This document shows positions 6,087 through 8,208 of a stretch of DNA of 8,208 nucleotides, piece by piece. Every line of letters starts with the position of its first letter. Within the stretch, counting starts at the first letter, position 1. A program made the position numbers and the translations under genes. The stretch is taken from assembly GCA_017745015.1 (NCBI GenBank), contig JAGIAF010000059.1:5822-14029 (forward strand). Reading direction: 5' to 3'. A model generated the notes under the pieces. That model worked only from the letters and a program-made list of their open reading frames with translations. It ran no database searches and was not told where the DNA came from. This DNA is from Bdellovibrio sp. (GTDB lineage Bacteria; Bdellovibrionota; Bdellovibrionia; Bdellovibrionales; Bdellovibrionaceae).

Positions 6087-7304
6087 TTAGTCCAAACGGA
6101 ACAAAGCAAACTTCAAATAACGAAGCTCTGACATCGCCATCGGATAAGGGTGATCCACGGGCTGGCCGCCGATATAAACCAAGGTGGCCTTCTTACGAGC
6201 TTTAGAGAAGGCCTCTTGGCAGATCTCCATGAACTGGTTCGTAGAAATGTGGCTGGAGCACGAGCTTGCCGCAAATAGACCTTCTGGATTCACAAGCTTA
6301 ATCGAGTTCGCAAATACCTTCGTATATGCGGCCTTGGCTTGCTCCACCGACTTCTCGTTCGGAGCAAAGCTTGGAGGATCGGTGATAACGATGTCGTATT
6401 TTTTCTTCTCGGTGTTCAATTGCTCAAGATAAGCAAAGGCATCGGTCGCAACATCGTGGTGAACGGTTTTAAGTCCGTTGATCTCAAAGTTGCGATCTAC
6501 GGCTTGAATAGCCACTTTTGCGATATCAACTGAAGTCACTTCTTTAGCGCCGCCCTTAGCAGCGAAAATCGAAAATCCACCCGTATAGCTGAACAGGTTC
6601 AGAACGGTTTTATCTTTAGCGAAGTTTTGGATCATCTTGCGGTTATCACGTTGATCCAAGAAGAAACCTGTCTTTGCGGCATCACGAATGTTCGATGCGA
6701 ACAAGACGCCGTTTTCCAAGAATTGAACTTCAGGAGCTAGAGTGCCTACGATGCTCGTGCCCTTTTCCTCAGCGTCATTACGGCGCTTCAGATACACGCA
6801 TTTAATTTGCGGGAAAGCCTCTTGGATCTTCTCTGCAATGGCCGGAGCATTCCAGGTCTTTTCCATGATAGCATGGTCATGCTTGATAACGGCCGTGTCG
6901 TTGTAGATATCCACGATCAAACCTGGAAGACCGTCGCCTTCCCCGTTGATCAAACGGAAGGAGTTCGTCACGGACAGATCAAAAGTACGACGAATCTCTA
7001 CAGCCTTACGCCATTGAGACTCAAAATAAAGCTCCAAAGTACGTTTGATGTTATTACGTCTGAAGATAGGCTCATCAGCCAAAAGAAGAACGCGGAATTT
7101 CAGCTGCGTATCGTTCTGCCAGATTCCCAAAGCCAGGGTCTCGCCTTTATAGTTCAAAAGGTGAATGCCCGACTTAACGGAACGCCCCTCATCAAAGCAA
7201 TTGGCGAAGATCCAGCGGTGCCCTTGCTTAAGGTGCTTAGTAACGTCTCGCTTAAGCTCAATCGTCTCAACGGTATCTTGAAAAGTGACGGCAGCAGAAC
7301 TCAT
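6087..7304 (-). CDS. rlmI: RlmI-like class I SAM-dependent 23S rRNA (cytosine-C5) methyltransferase
   Basis: 405 residues, close to E. coli RlmI (about 396), which makes m5C1962 in 23S rRNA. The N-terminal part (about 14-80) fits the family's PUA-type RNA-binding domain (HLKQGHRWIFAN). The middle has the family motif RLINGEGDGLPGLIVDIY at 117-134, then KTGFFLDQRDNR at 211-222. The SAM-binding motif is VLNLFSYTGGFSIFAA at 234-249. The catalytic region has DPPSF at 309-313 and SSCSS at 347-351, with Cys349 the likely nucleophile. The end (YIGGQPVDHP, then ELRYLKFALF) also fits. The ATG at 7304 has GGAG 11 bases upstream. It is the first gene of a likely two-gene unit with chorismate mutase. The symbol is by family; the exact target base in this organism is inferred. 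Confidence 0.88.
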   Translation of the reverse strand: MSSAAVTFQDTVETIELKRDVTKHLKQGHRWIFANCFDEGRSVKSGIHLLNYKGETLALGIWQNDTQLKFRVLLLADEPIFRRNNIKRTLELYFESQWRKAVEIRRTFDLSVTNSFRLINGEGDGLPGLIVDIYNDTAVIKHDHAIMEKTWNAPAIAEKIQEAFPQIKCVYLKRRNDAEEKGTSIVGTLAPEVQFLENGVLFASNIRDAAKTGFFLDQRDNRKMIQNFAKDKTVLNLFSYTGGFSIFAAKGGAKEVTSVDIAKVAIQAVDRNFEINGLKTVHHDVATDAFAYLEQLNTEKKKYDIVITDPPSFAPNEKSVEQAKAAYTKVFANSIKLVNPEGLFAASSCSSHISTNQFMEICQEAFSKARKKATLVYIGGQPVDHPYPMAMSELRYLKFALFRLD

Positions 7305-7457
7305 ATTTTGAGGGTCTCCAGAGGGGTTTATTTTTAAGCTAAATCCACCCTGTCCACAAGGGAGAATTTTTCATGCTCGAGGGTTTATTTGACTCAAAAT
7401 CGATTCTCGCCGACTCTGCTGCAGTTCAATTCCACCTCGTACCGTATTGGAGCTTTT
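7305..7457. promoter_or_regulatory. Divergent region between the methyltransferase and oxygenase genes
   Basis: About 150 bases lie between the RlmI-like start (minus) and the preferred GTG start of the oxygenase (plus). On the minus strand TTGTGG, then 17 bases, then TAAAAA is a possible promoter for the methyltransferase-mutase pair. No convincing plus-strand promoter is seen. The right half is covered by the beginning of the 63-codon ORF at 7373-7564. Confidence 0.3.
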
Positions 7458-7564
7458 GTGCCTGCACCCGTTCAACTCGATCAAAAGTTTTGGCAGAACT
7501 TTGCGAAGAATTATTGGGAAAAAAAGGCTCTTTTACTGAAGAACGTTCAATCCAGTATCCATGA
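7373..7564 (+). other. 63-codon ORF with good SD overlapping the oxygenase start out of frame
   Basis: The ATG at 7373 has a good SD (AAGGGAG) about 8 bases upstream, and the ORF starts MLEGLFDSKSILADSAAV, ending with TGA at 7562-7564. It overlaps the first 107 bases of the oxygenase gene in another frame. It resembles no family I know, and its second half is clearly out of frame with the conserved oxygenase sequence. It could be a leader ORF that couples translation, the true N-terminus of the oxygenase with a one-base shift (natural or sequencing error), or chance. Confidence 0.3.
7449..7452 (+). promoter_or_regulatory. SD sequence supporting a GTG start for the oxygenase
   Basis: GGAG lies 5 bases before the GTG at 7458. 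No ATG is available in this frame between the upstream stop (TAA at 7335-7337) and the conserved N-terminal region, so this SD is the main support for the GTG start. Confidence 0.5.
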
Positions 7565-8208
7565 AATTAGCGCTGACGAGGTCTTCAAACTGCTCGTTCT
7601 TTATGCGGACCTGTGCCGCAAACGCCATGATCCTGAAGGTTTTAAGTTTTTTATCGATGGTTTTAAGGCCGACGCCGGTGATGTCCTGCAAGTTTTGCCT
7701 GAAAAGAAAGATAGATCCCTTCAGGGATATCACGCGCGCATGGAAAAGCTCTTCCCAGATTACTGCCTTGTCTGCGATGAGCTTTTGACAGTGAATTTGA
7801 ATAAGCAGCACCTGCTAACTCATTTCACGAATTCCCTCTATCATCACATAGGCTTCCCGAATCGTTTTACGGAAATGGGACTTTACCTAGGCAACTATCG
7901 CAAGACTCCCTTTGGGGTGCATGTGGATTCCTGTGGAGTCTTCAGTTTTCCTGTCGCCGGCACTAAGAGCTTCCGCCTGTGGACGCCGGCTTTTGTGAAA
8001 AAGAATCCTGCCTTGGATCGCGCCTTCAACTATGACAAATACAAAAAAGCCTCTGAACTTTTGCAAGCCGGTCCCGGTGATATGACTTACTGGCCGTCTT
8101 CTGCGTGGCATATCGCGGAATCTGATGGTTCCTTTAGTGCCACTTGGAGCCTGGGCGTCTGGGTGGATCAGCCTCATAAAAATGTTTTCTCTGAATCGCT
8201 GCAAGATC
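7458..8208 (+). CDS. JmjC/cupin-type Fe(II) 2-oxoglutarate oxygenase (5' part; runs off the right edge)
   Basis: 250 residues are visible with no stop before the window end. The N-terminal FWQNFAKNYWEKKALLLKN (11-29) matches the opening of cupin-4/JmjC-type oxygenases, the family that includes the ribosomal-protein hydroxylase RoxA (YcfD). The iron site is visible: HVD at 155-157 in FGVHVDSCGVFSF, and His218 in WPSSAWHIAES. Lys170 in VAGTKSFRLW fits the 2-oxoglutarate anchor. The enzyme should hydroxylate or demethylate a protein or other substrate using O2, iron and 2-oxoglutarate; the substrate is not shown by the sequence. I chose GTG at 7458 (GGAG 5 bases upstream) because no in-frame ATG precedes the conserved region; TTG at 7389 is an alternative. 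The gene is divergent from the rRNA methyltransferase and may share its regulatory region. It could instead be a natural-product or peptide oxygenase. Confidence 0.75.
   Translation, partial: MPAPVQLDQKFWQNFAKNYWEKKALLLKNVQSSIHEISADEVFKLLVLYADLCRKRHDPEGFKFFIDGFKADAGDVLQVLPEKKDRSLQGYHARMEKLFPDYCLVCDELLTVNLNKQHLLTHFTNSLYHHIGFPNRFTEMGLYLGNYRKTPFGVHVDSCGVFSFPVAGTKSFRLWTPAFVKKNPALDRAFNYDKYKKASELLQAGPGDMTYWPSSAWHIAESDGSFSATWSLGVWVDQPHKNVFSESLQD

Noticed and set aside
6807..7337. Plus-strand 176-residue ORF
   Set aside because: It is antisense to the methyltransferase's N-terminal half, where conserved RlmI-family motifs are present.
7887..8204. Minus-strand 105-residue ORF near the right edge
   Set aside because: It is antisense to the oxygenase iron-binding region, which shows clear HVD and HI motifs in the plus-strand frame.
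1..8208. CRISPR array, tRNA/rRNA genes, insertion sequence or phage
   Set aside because: No spaced identical repeats, clover-leaf-like sequence, terminal inverted repeats with a transposase, or phage genes were seen.

Overview
The window looks like chromosomal DNA of a free-living or predatory Gram-negative bacterium. Bdellovibrio or another member of the Bdellovibrionota is my best guess. I base this on moderate GC content, several short secreted proteins with signal peptides, the mix of protein families, and gene-dense DNA with compact hairpin terminators. I could not check the taxonomy. I see no mobile element, tRNA, rRNA or CRISPR array.

Left part (1-2380, all minus strand): three exported proteins, apparently in separate transcription units. 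They are the 5' part of a periplasmic beta-carbonic anhydrase that runs off the left edge, a 433-residue exported protein of unknown function, and a 145-residue exported protein with a Pro/Gly/His-rich linker and a C-terminal DUF3011-like domain holding four cysteines. Intrinsic terminators follow the second and third genes.

Middle part (2565-5728, plus strand): a 151-residue four-helix membrane protein of unknown function, then a large (852-residue) peptidase-U32-type protein. The U32 protein resembles RlhA-type prephenate-dependent hydroxylases, with a DUF3656-like middle and what looks like a second, duplicated U32-like module. Neither gene has a clear Shine-Dalgarno (SD) sequence.

Right part (5785-8208): a minus-strand pair made of an RlmI-like 23S rRNA cytosine methyltransferase followed 20 bases later by a small AroQ-type chorismate mutase. 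The mutase gene ends inside a perfect 23-bp inverted repeat that separates it from the convergent U32 gene. Divergent from the methyltransferase is the 5' part of an Fe(II)/2-oxoglutarate JmjC/cupin-type oxygenase. Its reading frame appears to start at a GTG inside an overlapping, out-of-frame 63-codon ORF.

The most interesting theme is RNA or ribosome modification. Known U32 hydroxylases (RlhA, TrhP, UbiU/UbiV) depend on prephenate, and chorismate mutase makes prephenate. Here the two genes sit tail to tail, the mutase is paired with an rRNA methyltransferase, and a JmjC-type oxygenase of a class that includes ribosomal-protein hydroxylases lies next door. This functional link is inferred from known families and gene order.
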